Positions 8,100 to 17,506 of a stretch of DNA of 32,875 bases are shown piece by piece. Every line of letters begins with the position of its first letter. Position 1 is the stretch's first letter. The translations under genes were made by a program, and so were the position numbers. The notes under the pieces were generated by a model that worked only from the letters and a program-made list of their open reading frames with translations, searched no databases and had not been told where the DNA came from. Origin of the DNA: Nitratifractor sp. (GTDB lineage Bacteria; Campylobacterota; Campylobacteria; Campylobacterales; Sulfurovaceae); NCBI GenBank assembly GCA_015488535.1, contig WFNP01000050.1, forward strand, positions 1 through 32,875, read 5' to 3'.

Positions 8100-8771
8100 A
8101 TGTTATCTAGTTTCAATCAAAAATTAGGCGAAATTGACAATATGATGAAAGAGTTTATATCCAAACTGATAAAAGCTCAGGAGCTATGTCATCAGGGATA
8201 TACCCAGTCAGATACAGATATTTTAGAGAGTGCAAAAGATACACTCAAAGGTTACACAAACAGTGCCAATGAGATAGATAATGAGATAATAAAAACACTC
8301 GCTCTCTATGGTCCTGAAGCAGGAAACCTCAGAGAGATGGTAGGATATCTCAAAATTACAAACGAATTGGTGCTGACAGCAGAAAATATCATATCATATG
8401 CAAAATCCAATAAAATATTAATCACCAATGACTTTGGCATAGATAAGATGCCTTCAGGCTTGGATTCACTTCATAAAAGTGCCTTGAACTCTTTGAAATA
8501 TGTAGTAGAGATGTTTACAAGAGAAATAAGTGAAGAAAAGACCAGAGAGCTATACCGTTCTATCAAGGTAGAGGAGTCCAAATCTGATGATTTGCACTCT
8601 ATCATCCAAAAAGAGCTCTCAGAGATAATATGCAAAACTGATATAGACCCTATAAATTATATGACCACACTCAAACTATCCAGAAAACTAGAGCATATAA
8701 GTGATCATACCAACAATATAGCCAAGCTTATGCTATTTATCAAAGTAGGCGGAGAGATGGAGATATACTGA
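8100..8771 (+). CDS. phoU: Phosphate signalling protein PhoU
   Basis: A 223-residue cytoplasmic all-alpha protein of the PhoU family, which links Pst transporter state to PhoR kinase activity and restrains phosphate uptake. The sequence shows the paired three-helix organisation, with amphipathic helices such as FNQKLGEIDNMMKEFISKLIKAQEL at the N-terminus. The C-terminal half has KLSRKLEHISDHTNNIAKLMLF, the typical RxLEHIxDHxxNIAE-like metal-binding helix (His696-type numbering not assigned). AAGGATGA lies before the ATG. Its TGA overlaps the phoB ATG (TGATG). Being in the regulator operon rather than behind pstB differs from the enterobacterial order. Confidence 0.88.
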   Translation: MLSSFNQKLGEIDNMMKEFISKLIKAQELCHQGYTQSDTDILESAKDTLKGYTNSANEIDNEIIKTLALYGPEAGNLREMVGYLKITNELVLTAENIISYAKSNKILITNDFGIDKMPSGLDSLHKSALNSLKYVVEMFTREISEEKTRELYRSIKVEESKSDDLHSIIQKELSEIICKTDIDPINYMTTLKLSRKLEHISDHTNNIAKLMLFIKVGGEMEIY

Positions 8772-9439
8772 TGGCTTTGGTTGTCGTCATAGAAGATGAG
8801 AGTGATTTACTTGAACTTCTGGAGTATCATCTGCAAAAAGAGGGATATGAAGTATTTGCTTCACTCTCTACTATGCCTGTAGAGAGACTCCTTGAAGAAG
8901 AGACTCCCGATTTGATGATAGTAGATAGAAATCTGCCCGGAGTAGAGGGTAGTGAATTTGTCCTCTCTTTGAGAAATAGAGGGATAGATATACCAGTAAT
9001 ATATCTTAGTGCCAAATCATCTGAGAGTGATATAGATGAAGGCTTTTTAAGAGGAGCAGATGACTATGTAACCAAGCCTTTTAATTACAGAGAGCTTATG
9101 CACAGAGTCAAAGCAGTATTAAACAGATGCAAACCGCAACTCAAAGATATCATAAAATACAAAGATATAGAGATACACCAAAAATCAAGAGAAGTATATA
9201 TTGGCGGTAAAAAAATATCACTGACCAAATTGGAGTATGACTTGCTTTTGGAACTTTATAACAATCTAAATATAGTACTATCCAGAGACTATCTTTTAGA
9301 CAAAGTGTGGAATAATCCCGAAGATCATCAGGCAAAAACAGTAAATGTAGCTATCAACAGACTAAAAGAAAAAATAGACCCCGATAAAAATAAAAACTAT
9401 ATAGTTTCAATCAGAGGAATAGGATACAAAATGGTATGA
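8771..9439 (+). CDS. phoB: OmpR/PhoB-family phosphate response regulator
   Basis: A 222-residue DNA-binding response regulator. The receiver domain (1-115) has the acidic pair Glu8/Asp9, phospho-acceptor Asp52 (MIVDRNLPG), Ser80 as the switch residue and Lys102 in TKPF. A winged-helix domain (about 126-222) shows LTKLEYDLLLELYNN, LSRDYLLDKVW and the recognition helix region AKTVNVAINRLKEKI, ending in the usual IRGIGYKMV. Its operon, with phoU before and a histidine kinase after, supports the phosphate assignment. The start overlaps the phoU stop and the stop overlaps the phoR ATG by four bases (ATGA). Confidence 0.9.
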   Translation: MALVVVIEDESDLLELLEYHLQKEGYEVFASLSTMPVERLLEEETPDLMIVDRNLPGVEGSEFVLSLRNRGIDIPVIYLSAKSSESDIDEGFLRGADDYVTKPFNYRELMHRVKAVLNRCKPQLKDIIKYKDIEIHQKSREVYIGGKKISLTKLEYDLLLELYNNLNIVLSRDYLLDKVWNNPEDHQAKTVNVAINRLKEKIDPDKNKNYIVSIRGIGYKMV

Positions 9440-10845
9440 AAAAGCACTACAAACTCTCACAAATATTTTTTATAAACTTCATAATACTCTTTACCTCCAC
9501 TTTGGCAATAAGCTCTCTTATAATATATTACTCAATTTTAAATATCGAAAAGGAGCAATACTCCAGACAGCTTCGCAGTGAAATAGCCTATATTACAAAC
9601 GAATTAAGTCAGGGAAAATCTCTCCTTGAAGCTACACAGGATATCAGTAAAATTACAGGAAGTAAAATTCGCTCTACTCTGATAGCCAGAGACGGAACTC
9701 CTCTGTATGACAGTGAAGCAGATGTCAAACAGATGGAAAACCACTCAAACCGTCCAGAGGTGATGCAGGCATGGAGAGAGGGCTTTGGCACATCAGTAAG
9801 ATACTCCAAAACTATAGGTAATGACAGAATATATGCTGCAAAAATAATCAACTGGAACGGAAAAAAAGATATCTTGAGACTCTCTTTGCCACTTAACAGT
9901 GTGATGAGTGATTTTACTACACTGTGGAAGAGACTCTTTATTGTATTTGTAATTGCATTGATTATAGCTTTGATTATAAGTTATATCATACAAAAAAGCA
10001 TAGGCAATGAACTGGATAAAATCACAAACTATCTGTCCATGATAGCTGATAAAAAATACTCTGCCTCTTTTAAGGCTGGATTTTCTCAAGAGTTTACAGA
10101 TATTTCTTATCTATTGAAAAAACTCTCCAAAAGGCTGGAAAAGAGTGACAGAAAAAGACGAAAATATACAGCCAAACTCAAACTGGCAAATAAACAAAGA
10201 GGTGATATCATATCAGCAATCGGACATGAATTCAAAAATCCAATAGCTGCAGTAATAGGATATGCCCAGACACTCAATGAAGATGATGAGATACCTCTTG
10301 CTATACGCAAAAAATTTCTGCAACGAATAGAGCAAAACAGCAAAGTTATAGATAATATGATAGACAGACTGGCAATCATAAGCAAACTAGAAAACAGTGA
10401 AGTAGAGCTAAAAAAAGAACAGTTTTGTATTTGCGAAGTGATAAATGATGCTGTAGCAACCATCCAAAAAAAGTATATCGATAGAAAAATCATTGTAAAT
10501 TGTGAACATCTTAAATTGATGGCAGACAGAGTATTGATATCGCTCTTAGTCATTAATATCATGGAAAATGCTCTAAAATACTCGGAAGATGAAATAGATA
10601 TTACATTAAAAAATTCAAAATTAGAAATAGCAGACAAAGGTATAGGCATAAAAGAAGATGAACTAAAAAATATTCACAAAAAATTCTATAGAGTAAATAA
10701 AAACAGTTGGAACAACTCTTTGGGATTGGGCTTGGCAATAGTAGATTATATTGTCAAACTTCATAATATAGATATGGATATAAAATCCAAAATAGGGGTT
10801 GGAACTACAATCACTATAGATTTTAAAAATATAGCTTTAGACTAA
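9436..10845 (+). CDS. phoR: PhoR-like sensor histidine kinase
   Basis: A 469-residue membrane sensor kinase. Transmembrane helices lie at about 10-33 and 166-186, enclosing a periplasmic sensor of about 130 residues with RDGTPLYDSEADVKQMENHSNRPE, a segment common in PhoR-type sensors. The dimerisation domain contains the phosphorylated His264 in AIGHEFKNPIAAVIGYAQTL. The ATPase domain has the N box NIMENALKYS (Asn378), G1 box DKGIGIKEDEL (400-410), F box FYRV and G2 box GLGLAIV (430-436). The linker 190-250 is charged and helical, perhaps a degenerate HAMP. It should phosphorylate the regulator encoded just before it, and PhoU and Pst probably control it. Confidence 0.88.
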   Translation: MKKHYKLSQIFFINFIILFTSTLAISSLIIYYSILNIEKEQYSRQLRSEIAYITNELSQGKSLLEATQDISKITGSKIRSTLIARDGTPLYDSEADVKQMENHSNRPEVMQAWREGFGTSVRYSKTIGNDRIYAAKIINWNGKKDILRLSLPLNSVMSDFTTLWKRLFIVFVIALIIALIISYIIQKSIGNELDKITNYLSMIADKKYSASFKAGFSQEFTDISYLLKKLSKRLEKSDRKRRKYTAKLKLANKQRGDIISAIGHEFKNPIAAVIGYAQTLNEDDEIPLAIRKKFLQRIEQNSKVIDNMIDRLAIISKLENSEVELKKEQFCICEVINDAVATIQKKYIDRKIIVNCEHLKLMADRVLISLLVINIMENALKYSEDEIDITLKNSKLEIADKGIGIKEDELKNIHKKFYRVNKNSWNNSLGLGLAIVDYIVKLHNIDMDIKSKIGVGTTITIDFKNIALD

Positions 10846-10955
10846 TTTCATTTATAATGCTCAAATAAATCTGAAAAATTTAACTTTTTAATTATTAACT
10901 GAACTTACGCACAAAAAATTATATTGAATCATATAGTATTTTAATACCGCATTAT

Positions 10956-10973
10956 GTGGGACTAAAATCCCAC
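10956..10973. repeat. Short palindromic hairpin (GTGGGA-N6-TCCCAC)
   Basis: A perfect six-base inverted repeat with loop CTAAAA (TTTTAG on the other strand), in the 143-base gap between the convergent phoR and GspF-like genes. It has the same loop and arm pattern as 1161-1178, also between convergent genes. No U-tract follows on either strand. Confidence 0.65.
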
Positions 10974-10988
10974 TAATCTTGATTTTCT

Positions 10989-12233
10989 TTAATTTTTGGC
11001 GGCTTTTCCCAAATCCCACATAGGCAAAAATATTCCCAATGCCATCAACAAAACCAAGCCTGCAATAAAAAACATCATGATAGGCTCAATATAAGATGAG
11101 AGGTTTTCTATAATCTCTTGAAACTTCATATTGTAATAAGAAGTTACTTTTAAAAGCATGGCATCTAACTGTCCTGATGCTTCACCGGCTTTTATCATCT
11201 GAAGCAACATATTTTCAAAGAGTCCGGTCTGCTCAAATGATTCTGTCAAACTCAATCCCCGTCCGATATTTGCATTTACAGTCTCAAATTTCTCTCTCAT
11301 ATAGGCATTTTCTACCATACCTACTGCTGTATCTAGTGCTTCAGCCACGGGGATACCGGCTTTTACCAATTCTCCAAATATCAAAGTATAAGTGTACATT
11401 GTAGAAAGATATATAATTTTGTTTATCAAATAAAATTTGGGGCTTATTAAAAGATGATCCATCTTTCGCCTGAAATCTTTGTTTGTTTTGTACATAAATT
11501 TTATACCAAAAATTATCCCAAACAAACCTGCAAGAAGATATAAACCAAAATGACTAAAAGCATATTCCAATTTCAATAATATTACAGTAGGTAAAGGCAG
11601 TTCAGTATGCAACTCTTCAAATATAGCTCTAAACTTGGGAACAACAAGCATAATCAAAATAACAAAAGCTATACCCATGGCAACCAAAGTAATAATCGGA
11701 GATTTCATAGCCTTTTTAAATTTGGTTTTATTATCTCTGGTATTTTCCAAAATCTCAGAGAGTTTATAAAATGCTTCCGGAAAGTTACCTGTCTGCTCAC
11801 CAAGTCTAACCATTGCCATTACAATATGACCAAATTCATCTTCAAACTGTTGCATAGCCTGAGACATACTTTTACCAGCATTTATATCATTTGCAAGAGA
11901 GTGATATATTTCAGATAATCTTTTATCATCTGTATTTTTAGCTACATCATCTAGGATATCATGAATAGGAATACCAGCATCTGCCATAACGGCTATCTGC
12001 CTTATTGTCGCAATTTTATCATCTTCATTTATTTTAGGTGTGAAAAAATTACTAAATTCTGCAGTAATTTTACCAAAGATATCCTCAACCGGAGCAGATG
12101 TCTCTTCTGTAGATACAATTACTGCTTTTGGATGCTCTTTTTTTACTTTGGCTACTGCAAATCTCTTATTGTCAGCTTCAATTACATGATCGGTCTTTTT
12201 ACCCTTTTCAAGGATTGTTACTTTAAAATACAT
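10989..12233 (-). CDS. GspF/PilC-like inner-membrane platform protein (CtsF-like)
   Basis: A 414-residue polytopic protein of the type II secretion F family, the inner-membrane platform on which the assembly ATPase acts. Two T2SSF domains are visible. One runs from about 75 to 195 (IRQIAVMADAGIPIHDILDDVA, then MAMVRLGEQTGNFPEAFYKLSEIL). The second runs from about 280 to 400 (TLIFGELVKAGIPVAEALDTA, then LLQMIKAGEASGQLDAMLLKVTSYY). Hydrophobic helices lie near 186-204, 231-250 and 385-405. The N-terminal 60 residues resemble the small adaptor domain of PilC and MshG. It starts two bases after the stop of the ATPase gene. Position at the end of the operon matches ctsF in Campylobacter jejuni. 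Confidence 0.88.
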   Translation of the reverse strand: MYFKVTILEKGKKTDHVIEADNKRFAVAKVKKEHPKAVIVSTEETSAPVEDIFGKITAEFSNFFTPKINEDDKIATIRQIAVMADAGIPIHDILDDVAKNTDDKRLSEIYHSLANDINAGKSMSQAMQQFEDEFGHIVMAMVRLGEQTGNFPEAFYKLSEILENTRDNKTKFKKAMKSPIITLVAMGIAFVILIMLVVPKFRAIFEELHTELPLPTVILLKLEYAFSHFGLYLLAGLFGIIFGIKFMYKTNKDFRRKMDHLLISPKFYLINKIIYLSTMYTYTLIFGELVKAGIPVAEALDTAVGMVENAYMREKFETVNANIGRGLSLTESFEQTGLFENMLLQMIKAGEASGQLDAMLLKVTSYYNMKFQEIIENLSSYIEPIMMFFIAGLVLLMALGIFLPMWDLGKAAKN

Positions 12234-12235
12234 TA

Positions 12236-13981
12236 TTACAGCCTTGCCACTCTGAATATCTCATCTACTGTAGTTTTACCCTCAAGTGCTTTGTTTATAC
12301 CATCTTCAAACATTGTAATAAACCCCTCTTCCATAGCCTGTTTTGTAATCTCCTCTTTTGAAGCATCAGCAGCAATCATTCTGGATATTTTATCACTGAC
12401 TGTTAAAACTTCAGATATCATCTCCCGTCCCATATATCCACTGTGATTACACTCTTTACACCCTTCACCTTTATAAAATGTCGGATTTTCAGGAATATAT
12501 GGTTTTATTTCATCAAGTAATTTGGCATTTATATTTGTTTTTACTCTACAATGAGGACATATCTTTCTAACAAGTCTCTGAGCTTGAATTGCTACCAAAG
12601 CACCACTTACCAGATAACTCTCAATCCCCATATCTACAATTCTAGTAACCGCACTAATAGCATCATTTGTATGCAGTGTAGAAAGAACAAGGTGACCGGT
12701 AAGTGCAGCCTGAATTGCAATTCTAAGTGTCTCAGCATCCCTGATCTCACCAATCATTATCTTGTCAGGGTCCTGACGCAAGATAGATCTAAGAGCAGCT
12801 GCAAATGTCAATCCTGCCTGTACATTTACCTGAACCTGTTGCAAACCTGCCATCTGATACTCCACCGGGTCTTCAACTGTAATAATCTTGTCTTTTACAT
12901 CTCTGATGGCATTTAACGCTCCATATAGAGTAGTTGTTTTACCACTTCCTGTAGGTCCGGTTACCAAAACAATACCATATGGAGCAGAGATACCTTCTGT
13001 AAATCTGTCATAACAAAATTTGCTCATACCGGCATCTTCAAGTCTAATCATTGCTTTTGTTTTATCAAGAATCCTCAAAACGATAGATTCTCCAAAGAGT
13101 GTAGGTAGAGTTGAAACCCTGAAGTCATACTCTCTTTGATTTATTTCCATAGTAAAACGACCATCTTGGGGTTTTCTCTTTTCTGCAATATCCAAATTGG
13201 AGAGAAGTTTCATTCTAGATGAGAGAGGATTAAATATATCTTTATCAAATATAAAACTTTGCTGAAGCATACCGTCAATTCTGTCTCTGACTATACAGTT
13301 TTTTTCAGTTGCTTCTATATGTATATCACTTGCTCTTGAAAATATAGAGTTTTTGATAATCAACTCGATTAATTTTAAAACGGCCGGAGACTCTTCATCA
13401 GCCTTGTCAATACCACCACCCTCTCTCAAGTCTTTGCGTATATCATCAATATACCCTTTGAGACTCTCTGATATCTCCATTCGCTGAAGATATTCAGATA
13501 TTTTTTTAGGCAAAGCTGTAGCTACAGCAATTGGTTTGCGTGGAAAAAGTCTCTGTATAGCATCCTGTGCACCCATATCTAGTGGGTCTTCAAATACAAC
13601 AAGAATATTCAAGTCATTCTCTTCGACAGGAATTGCATGATATTTTGTCAGCTGGGAATATGGGACTCTGTTGAAAAGCTGGATATCAATTTCTACTTCA
13701 TCCAAATCTATATATTTAATATTAAGCTCTTGAGCTACCTTCTTCACTATGGGTTCTACATCTACACCCTCTTGCTCAACTTCGCTCAAACGCTTGACAG
13801 GAAAGATACCTTCTCTTATTTTTTTGGCTAAATAATCTTGAACCTGCTCTTCGGTAATAATACCGGTCTCAATCATATTGGCAAGATTGATTTTTAGAGG
13901 AGGCCTTCTTCTTACCAAAGCACCCAAATCAGACTTTTTGACTATACCGTCTTTCACCATCCACTCAATAAGCTCAACCAT
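12236..13981 (-). CDS. GspE/PilB/MshE-family assembly ATPase (CtsE-like)
   Basis: A 581-residue cytoplasmic hexameric ATPase that powers pseudopilus or pilus assembly. An N-terminal MshE-N-like domain (about 5-160) precedes the catalytic core. Walker A is GPTGSGKT (342-349), the Asp box is ITVEDPVEY (367-375), Walker B is IMIGEIRD (408-415) and the His box is STLHTND (434-440). The tetracysteine zinc motif is Cys475, Cys478, Cys508 and Cys511, as in GspE and PilB. GAAGGTG is seven or so bases before the ATG. A -10-like TATAAT lies 57 bases upstream, so this gene and the platform gene may also be transcribed separately. The C. jejuni counterpart, ctsE, is needed for DNA uptake. Confidence 0.92.
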   Translation of the reverse strand: MVELIEWMVKDGIVKKSDLGALVRRRPPLKINLANMIETGIITEEQVQDYLAKKIREGIFPVKRLSEVEQEGVDVEPIVKKVAQELNIKYIDLDEVEIDIQLFNRVPYSQLTKYHAIPVEENDLNILVVFEDPLDMGAQDAIQRLFPRKPIAVATALPKKISEYLQRMEISESLKGYIDDIRKDLREGGGIDKADEESPAVLKLIELIIKNSIFSRASDIHIEATEKNCIVRDRIDGMLQQSFIFDKDIFNPLSSRMKLLSNLDIAEKRKPQDGRFTMEINQREYDFRVSTLPTLFGESIVLRILDKTKAMIRLEDAGMSKFCYDRFTEGISAPYGIVLVTGPTGSGKTTTLYGALNAIRDVKDKIITVEDPVEYQMAGLQQVQVNVQAGLTFAAALRSILRQDPDKIMIGEIRDAETLRIAIQAALTGHLVLSTLHTNDAISAVTRIVDMGIESYLVSGALVAIQAQRLVRKICPHCRVKTNINAKLLDEIKPYIPENPTFYKGEGCKECNHSGYMGREMISEVLTVSDKISRMIAADASKEEITKQAMEEGFITMFEDGINKALEGKTTVDEIFRVARL

Positions 13982-14037
13982 ATTACACCTTCTTTAAACT
14001 ATTTATCTATATCAATATCAAATCAGTTCGATATATC

Positions 14038-14043
14038 ATTATA
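14038..14043 (-). promoter_or_regulatory. Candidate internal -10 (TATAAT) before the ATPase gene
   Basis: In the only sizeable gap of the pilus operon (95 bases) the minus strand has TATAAT preceded by ACTATAG, with no obvious -35. It would allow independent transcription of the ATPase and platform genes. Confidence 0.3.
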
Positions 14044-14076
14044 CTATAGTTTCACTCCTTAGTGGATATCAATATA

Positions 14077-14763
14077 TTAAAAATTTTTATTTTTTCGTAT
14101 AGTATCTATCAATTCGAGTGCATTTGTAGAGCCTGTTTTATTGTAATAGGCATTCAATACTTTCAAAGCCTCTACTCTATGACCACTTTTTGCCTTTGCC
14201 TTTGCAAAAATCATCCAACTGTCTTCAGGAATACTATCCACAATGTTTGCTTGCATTGCCCAGTATCCTGCCTTTTTATAATCTTTTCTTGAATAGTAGT
14301 ATTCAGCCAGATATATTGCATCATCATAATTTTTGGATTCTTGAAATCTCTTTTGAATCTCTTTTATTACACTTCTGTTTTTAGGCTCTGATATTACTAT
14401 ATCCAATTTTGGTTTTGGTTTTGTAGCTCTAGTCTCAGTTTCACTCTGAGCAGTAGATGCCATCTCTTCATTATCAAAACTGGCACTTTTTTGAGTTTCA
14501 TCCTTTTTCATAGAAGGAACTTCTACATTCATACCCTCTGCTCTTTTATCTTTTCTTTTTACAATAATATCTTCATCTTTTGAGACAGTGTCTTTTTTGA
14601 CTACTTCTGTCTTTTGGAGTTTATCTCCTCTGCTACTGTTTAAAATAAAATAAGATATTCCACCGACTAAAGAAATAGTAAATATTACTGATGAAGCTAT
14701 AATAGTGAGCTTCCTTCTTCTGTATTTTAACCATTTTTTTTCTAACTCTTCTATATCATACAT
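14077..14763 (-). CDS. MshN/CtsX-like bitopic membrane protein with TPR tail
   Basis: A 228-residue protein with a basic cytoplasmic start (WLKYRRRK) and one transmembrane helix at about 18-42. A long charged, Lys/Glu/Thr-rich linker (45-120) follows. The C-terminal helical region (about 130-228) looks like tetratricopeptide repeats: NYDDAIYLAEYYYSRKDYKKAGYWAMQA and SWMIFAKAKAKSGHRVEALKVLNAYY. The position between the MshM-like ATPase and the GspE-like ATPase is that of ctsX in C. jejuni, and topology fits both CtsX and MshN. AGGA precedes the ATG, and the first eight bases overlap the upstream gene. Function as a periplasmic or inner-membrane scaffold is an inference. Confidence 0.65.
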   Translation of the reverse strand: MYDIEELEKKWLKYRRRKLTIIASSVIFTISLVGGISYFILNSSRGDKLQKTEVVKKDTVSKDEDIIVKRKDKRAEGMNVEVPSMKKDETQKSASFDNEEMASTAQSETETRATKPKPKLDIVISEPKNRSVIKEIQKRFQESKNYDDAIYLAEYYYSRKDYKKAGYWAMQANIVDSIPEDSWMIFAKAKAKSGHRVEALKVLNAYYNKTGSTNALELIDTIRKNKNF

Positions 14764-15568
14764 CGATAAATCCTGTCTTTATTGCAGCCATTTCCAAAAT
14801 TTTCATAGGTATCTTGCCATATTCCACTTTGTCAGGTTTATTGCTCTCATAATACTCATATATTTCAAATGCTGAATAGAGAAGTTTGTTACACTCTCTG
14901 AAATTACCCTTGGTACATTTGAAAATAAATTTATATTGTCTATCGGCAAATTGATTGGCGATATCTACCAATCCTCTGTTTAACAATCTTTTATAAACAT
15001 AAGTTTTTAATTCTGATATATCTGCATTTTTCAATTCAAGCTTTTCCCAGATTCTTGATTGAAAATGACTCTTGGCAAGTAAATCACCATCTTCTGTCAT
15101 ATGAGCTGAGAGAATAAACTTCATTGAACCTGTATCTGAAAGCATTCTTATCTCTTCTAGCATCTCATCAGGATATATCTGTGCCTCATCAAGCAAGACA
15201 ATGATATTTCTTTTACCATTCATCTTTTTGCCATACTCTACATAGGTATCAAATGATATATGCCCGTCAACAGGCATCATCTGACCTGTTATGATTTGAA
15301 ATAGTCTTCGGTAAAACTCTTTTTTTGTACCAATAGGCGTATCGATAAAATGTATATCTTTTTGATGTCTGAAATTATGATATATCCTATTTAGCATCAA
15401 AGTTTTACCAGTTCCAGGCTCTCCATAGAGTAGAATCATCTTGATATCTCTGTCTAGAGAATTTATCAATTTTTCATATACAAGTCTGCTCCCCTCCAGA
15501 CCTATATAATCATCTACTCTTACTTCATCAATAAAGGCATTTTTTGCATCTGTAAAACTCTGCATCAT
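14756..15568 (-). CDS. MshM/ExeA-like AAA ATPase (CtsP-like)
   Basis: A 270-residue P-loop ATPase. Walker A is GEPGTGKT at 49-56, Walker B is IIVLLDEA at 122-129, and a sensor-like FILSAHMTE follows at 151-159. A C-terminal helical lid contains NFRECNKLLYSAFEIYEYY. This is the MshM/ExeA group that accompanies MSHA-type pili and type II secretion. Unlike ExeA it lacks a peptidoglycan-binding C-terminal domain and has no membrane segment. ATGA overlap with the secretin stop and an eight-base overlap with the next gene show tight coupling. Its place matches ctsP of C. jejuni. Confidence 0.78.
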   Translation of the reverse strand: MMQSFTDAKNAFIDEVRVDDYIGLEGSRLVYEKLINSLDRDIKMILLYGEPGTGKTLMLNRIYHNFRHQKDIHFIDTPIGTKKEFYRRLFQIITGQMMPVDGHISFDTYVEYGKKMNGKRNIIVLLDEAQIYPDEMLEEIRMLSDTGSMKFILSAHMTEDGDLLAKSHFQSRIWEKLELKNADISELKTYVYKRLLNRGLVDIANQFADRQYKFIFKCTKGNFRECNKLLYSAFEIYEYYESNKPDKVEYGKIPMKILEMAAIKTGFIDV

Positions 15569-17088
15569 CTCAACCGACTGTAACCCAAATCTTTGAGTGT
15601 AATATTTTTACCATTTCTGATTATATGAGGAGTAATAATTACCACCAACTCTTCTGTAGTATCAATAATCTCTTCATGCTTGAATGCGTAGCCTATCAGC
15701 GGCATATCACCCAGCAGAGGCACTTTGTTACTTTTAGTTCCTTTTCCTCTTGTTATCAAACCACCCAATATCGCATGGTTCCCATCTTTGACTTTGATAA
15801 CAGAGGCAAGTTGTCTTCTTACCAAATCCGGTGGCATAGTTCTCTCTTTATCCGGAGCAAGCTCTTCGACAGTCTTGGAGACAGATGGATTTATTTTGAG
15901 TGTGACCATACCTCTTTCATCTACTTCAGGAGTAATATCCAGCAATATACCGGCAAATACAGATTGAACAGAATCACTCTCAGATGTAGCAGTATCAGAG
16001 CCTCCTACTTTGTTTGTAGTTTTCAATTTATAGAATATCTCTGTACCCACACTAATCATGGCAGGCTGATTACTCATAGTCATAATTCTAGGACTTGAAA
16101 TAGAAGTTACATCACCTTGTGTCTGCAAAAATTTTATAATATCTTTTACTGTAGCCAACATTCTCACTTTCGCATATCCACCGGCTTTTACACCTTCAAG
16201 ACCGCTTACATCTCCTACACCTATACCAGTAGTATCAGTTTGTGTATAAGCACCCGCATCTATAGAAATATTTTGCAGACCATATAACTGACTCCAATCT
16301 ATACCTGTAGTCTTACCTTTATCTAGATTTACACTCAAAATTCTGACATCTATTAAGACCTGTGTTTTGATTTGACGCATTAATGTAGCTATATAACGCT
16401 GAACTCTGTTTATCTGTCTATTTGTTCCTGTTACGGTTATCATCCCTGCTTCAGGATTGACTATAGGTTCTGTAGGATTATACTCCCACTTTTGACCATC
16501 AGGTCCTATCCATGCATCGCCCACTTTTGTATAGTGTGTACTTCCGTCTCCCGCACTGGCAAGTATTCTATGTATCTCATCTTTGACAGTTTTCCAAAAT
16601 TGAAACTGATCCTGAGTTTTTATTGTTATACTTGAACCTTTACCACTATTACCACCATCACCTGTAGATGAGCCTGTGCTACCTGCTATTGTAACACTGG
16701 CACTACTCTCACCACTTCTTTGTCCGGCTATATAATGGACTTTGAATGTCCTTGTAACCAGATATGAAAGAATTAACTTGTTTCCTATCAGAGAGTAATT
16801 CAAATCATTATCTTTCAAAATAGTATCAAGAAATGTTTTCAGTGTGGCATTTTTCAATTTGACAAAATATAACTTTTTTTCCAATCTGTGTTTTGCGCCG
16901 GAGTCTCTGACAACTACTGTAAATCCACACCTCTCGGCAAGATTATTTATAGCATCTCCTATAGTCAGATCATTATTTATTGTAACACTGAAAAGTTTGT
17001 CACTACACTCCTCAGCATACACAGCAGAACCGGCTACAGTGAACATCATTATTCCGATTATCACTTTTTTAAGCCACTGTATCTTCAT
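15565..17088 (-). CDS. mshL: MSHA-type pilus secretin MshL (CtsD-like)
   Basis: The outer-membrane secretin of the system, 507 residues. A signal peptide (1-25, ending VYA) is followed by a secretin/TonB short N-domain (about 32-108, SVTINNDLTIGDAINNLAERCG). A Gly/Ser-rich low-complexity segment (126-155) comes next. An N1-like domain follows near 216-245, and the secretin domain occupies about 310-490. It ends in the secretin signature VPLLGDMPLIGYAF and ELVVIITPHIIRNGK. The protein forms a multimeric gated ring for pilus or DNA passage. No lipobox is present, and no pilotin is encoded nearby. GAGGGG lies seven bases before the ATG. The C. jejuni equivalent is ctsD. Confidence 0.9.
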   Translation of the reverse strand: MKIQWLKKVIIGIMMFTVAGSAVYAEECSDKLFSVTINNDLTIGDAINNLAERCGFTVVVRDSGAKHRLEKKLYFVKLKNATLKTFLDTILKDNDLNYSLIGNKLILSYLVTRTFKVHYIAGQRSGESSASVTIAGSTGSSTGDGGNSGKGSSITIKTQDQFQFWKTVKDEIHRILASAGDGSTHYTKVGDAWIGPDGQKWEYNPTEPIVNPEAGMITVTGTNRQINRVQRYIATLMRQIKTQVLIDVRILSVNLDKGKTTGIDWSQLYGLQNISIDAGAYTQTDTTGIGVGDVSGLEGVKAGGYAKVRMLATVKDIIKFLQTQGDVTSISSPRIMTMSNQPAMISVGTEIFYKLKTTNKVGGSDTATSESDSVQSVFAGILLDITPEVDERGMVTLKINPSVSKTVEELAPDKERTMPPDLVRRQLASVIKVKDGNHAILGGLITRGKGTKSNKVPLLGDMPLIGYAFKHEEIIDTTEELVVIITPHIIRNGKNITLKDLGYSRLR

Positions 17089-17098
17089 CTTTTACCCC

Positions 17099-17506
17099 TC
17101 ATTTAATTTGTATTTGTGGAATTTTTACAGGTTTGTTAGGTAAAAAGAGTTCTATTACACTTTTACCTTTTTGCAATTTAACTTCACTACCACTTATATT
17201 GGTAACATTATAGTCATTCATCATATCTCCTACCTTATACCATCTACCATTGATAAATGCACTGTTATTAATAATTGCACTCAAGTCAAATGATATTTTA
17301 TGAGTAGGAGATTTAACAATAGTAGTGTTTGAATCTTTATCTTTTTTTATGACTATAAAAGGACTCGGAACAGTTTTATAATCAATATCCATTTTACTGA
17401 CTCTCTTTTTCTGTATTTTTAAAACCATATTATCTATCTGCCCTATGCTCAGTTCTGCATTACATGAGAGAGATAATAACAGGGTAAATATTATTAACTT
17501 TTTCAT
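17099..17506 (-). CDS. PilP-like periplasmic protein (CtsR-like)
   Basis: A 135-residue exported protein with a signal peptide (MKKLIIFTLLLSLSCNAE) and a C-terminal beta-rich part. The segment INGRWYKVGDMMNDYNVTNISGSEVKLQKGKSVIELFL reads like the GspC/PilP homology-region fold that contacts the secretin. LLSLSC could be read as a lipobox with Cys16, so a lipoprotein is possible, as with PilP. I start at the ATG at 17506, which overlaps the previous TAA by one base (TAATG) and begins with a clean signal peptide. An ATG at 17524 adds six residues and overlaps the upstream gene by 19 bases. It directly precedes the secretin, as ctsR does. Confidence 0.6.
   Translation of the reverse strand: MKKLIIFTLLLSLSCNAELSIGQIDNMVLKIQKKRVSKMDIDYKTVPSPFIVIKKDKDSNTTIVKSPTHKISFDLSAIINNSAFINGRWYKVGDMMNDYNVTNISGSEVKLQKGKSVIELFLPNKPVKIPQIQIK

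Noticed and set aside
11961-12446. A 161-codon plus-strand frame
   Set aside because: It is antisense to the GspF-like and GspE-like genes and is rich in Phe, Tyr and Cys, as expected of a shadow of AT-rich coding DNA.
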